DNA of 13,784 bases from an uncultured Streptococcus sp. (GTDB lineage: Bacteria > Bacillota > Bacilli > Lactobacillales > Streptococcaceae). Shown one piece after another: positions 13,658-13,784 of the stretch. The position numbers were made by a program, and so were the translations under genes. The stretch covers positions 1 through 13,784 of the forward strand of contig NZ_CAJPNR010000051.1 in assembly GCF_905372115.1 (NCBI RefSeq). Reading direction: 5' to 3'. Under the pieces are notes generated by a model, which saw only the letters and a list, made by a program, of their open reading frames with translations, was not told the DNA's origin and made no database searches. The stretch's first letter is position 1; each line of letters begins with the position of its first letter.

Positions 13658-13784
13658 TGTACTGACCCCAAAAAGTTAGACAATTAATTATTGAAAGGAT
13701 TTAGTTCTGTATTGCACAGGGCTAAGTCCTTTTAGTTTGACCTTAATTCGTTTATTGTTATAGTAATCAATATAGTCTACAATA
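13658..13784 (-). mobile_element. End of an IS3-family (IS150-like) insertion sequence, cut by the window edge
   Basis: The sequence from 13658 begins TGTACTGACCCC and continues to GTTAGACA at 13675-13682, which resembles the 25-base terminal inverted repeat of streptococcal IS150-type elements. Just inside it is the stop codon of a - strand transposase reading frame. Only this 3' end of the element is in the window. The outer boundary is inferred as 13658, though 13662-13663 is also possible. The other inverted repeat and any 3-base target duplication lie outside. It is inserted about 41 bases after pepC. Confidence 0.88.
13688..13784 (-). CDS. IS3-family transposase OrfB, C-terminal fragment (partial at window edge)
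   Basis: Reading the - strand from the window edge to a TAA at 13690-13688 gives 31 residues containing VDYIDYYNNKRI, then KLKGLSPVQYR and TKSFQ at the end. The YYNNKRI...LSPVQYR ending is characteristic of the OrfB integrase (DDE) protein of IS150-group IS3 elements. The catalytic acidic residues lie outside the window, so whether the transposase is intact cannot be judged. It runs toward pepC, convergent with it. Confidence 0.88.
   Translation of the reverse strand, partial: IVDYIDYYNNKRIKVKLKGLSPVQYRTKSFQ

Noticed and set aside
13414..13683. Open frame on the - strand across the pepC 3' end and the IS boundary
   Set aside because: It is a shadow of pepC in another frame, and the real transposase frame ends at 13688 before it begins.
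1..13784. CRISPR arrays, tRNA or rRNA genes, toxin-antitoxin or anti-phage systems
   Set aside because: No spaced direct repeats, tRNA-like or rRNA sequence, or defence-related protein motifs were seen; the genes are ordinary core functions plus one IS end.

Overview
The window is chromosomal DNA from a Streptococcus, most likely an oral viridans species of the sanguinis/mitis type. This rests on the gene order (rsmH-ftsL-pbp2X-mraY, then a DEAD-box helicase, an amino-acid ABC transporter, a DUF4059 protein, trxB, pncB-nadE and pepC), on close resemblance of the division proteins to pneumococcal homologues as I remember them, on moderate GC, and on repeated TnTGnTATAAT extended -10 promoters. 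The species cannot be fixed from this sequence alone. All genes are on the + strand except an insertion-sequence fragment at the far right edge.

Region 1 (1-4600) is the streptococcal cell-division and wall cluster. It holds rsmH (16S rRNA methyltransferase), ftsL (septal membrane protein), pbp2X (septal transpeptidase with two PASTA domains) and mraY (lipid I synthesis). The genes are tightly packed or overlapping and end at a strong terminator. The start of rsmH is unusual: an extended -10 box ends only 9 bases before the ATG, and no ribosome binding site is visible.

Region 2 (4601-6110) is a single-gene unit for a CshB-like DEAD-box RNA helicase with a very basic tail, followed by two hairpins. 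Region 3 (6111-7882) is a two-gene amino-acid ABC transporter (permease plus ATPase) without its own binding protein, ending in a terminator-like hairpin. Region 4 (7883-9268) holds a small two-helix membrane protein (DUF4059) and thioredoxin reductase, the latter with its own promoter and a long-stem terminator.

Region 5 (9269-12226) is an NAD salvage operon. pncB converts nicotinate to its mononucleotide, and nadE amidates the dinucleotide to NAD; their reading frames overlap by 4 bases. A GNAT acetyltransferase follows and probably shares the transcript. Region 6 (12227-13616) is pepC, a cytosolic cysteine aminopeptidase, with its own promoter. Region 7 (13658-13784) is the end of an IS3-family (IS150-like) element, carrying the C-terminus of its transposase on the - strand and running off the window.

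Most of the window is conserved core streptococcal genome. I found no defence system, CRISPR array, RNA gene or clearly novel system. The best leads are the probable leaderless rsmH mRNA, the short uniform 5' leaders on the other units, substitutions beside the PBP2X active-site motifs, the possible attenuator before the DUF4059 gene, and the IS element inserted just after pepC.
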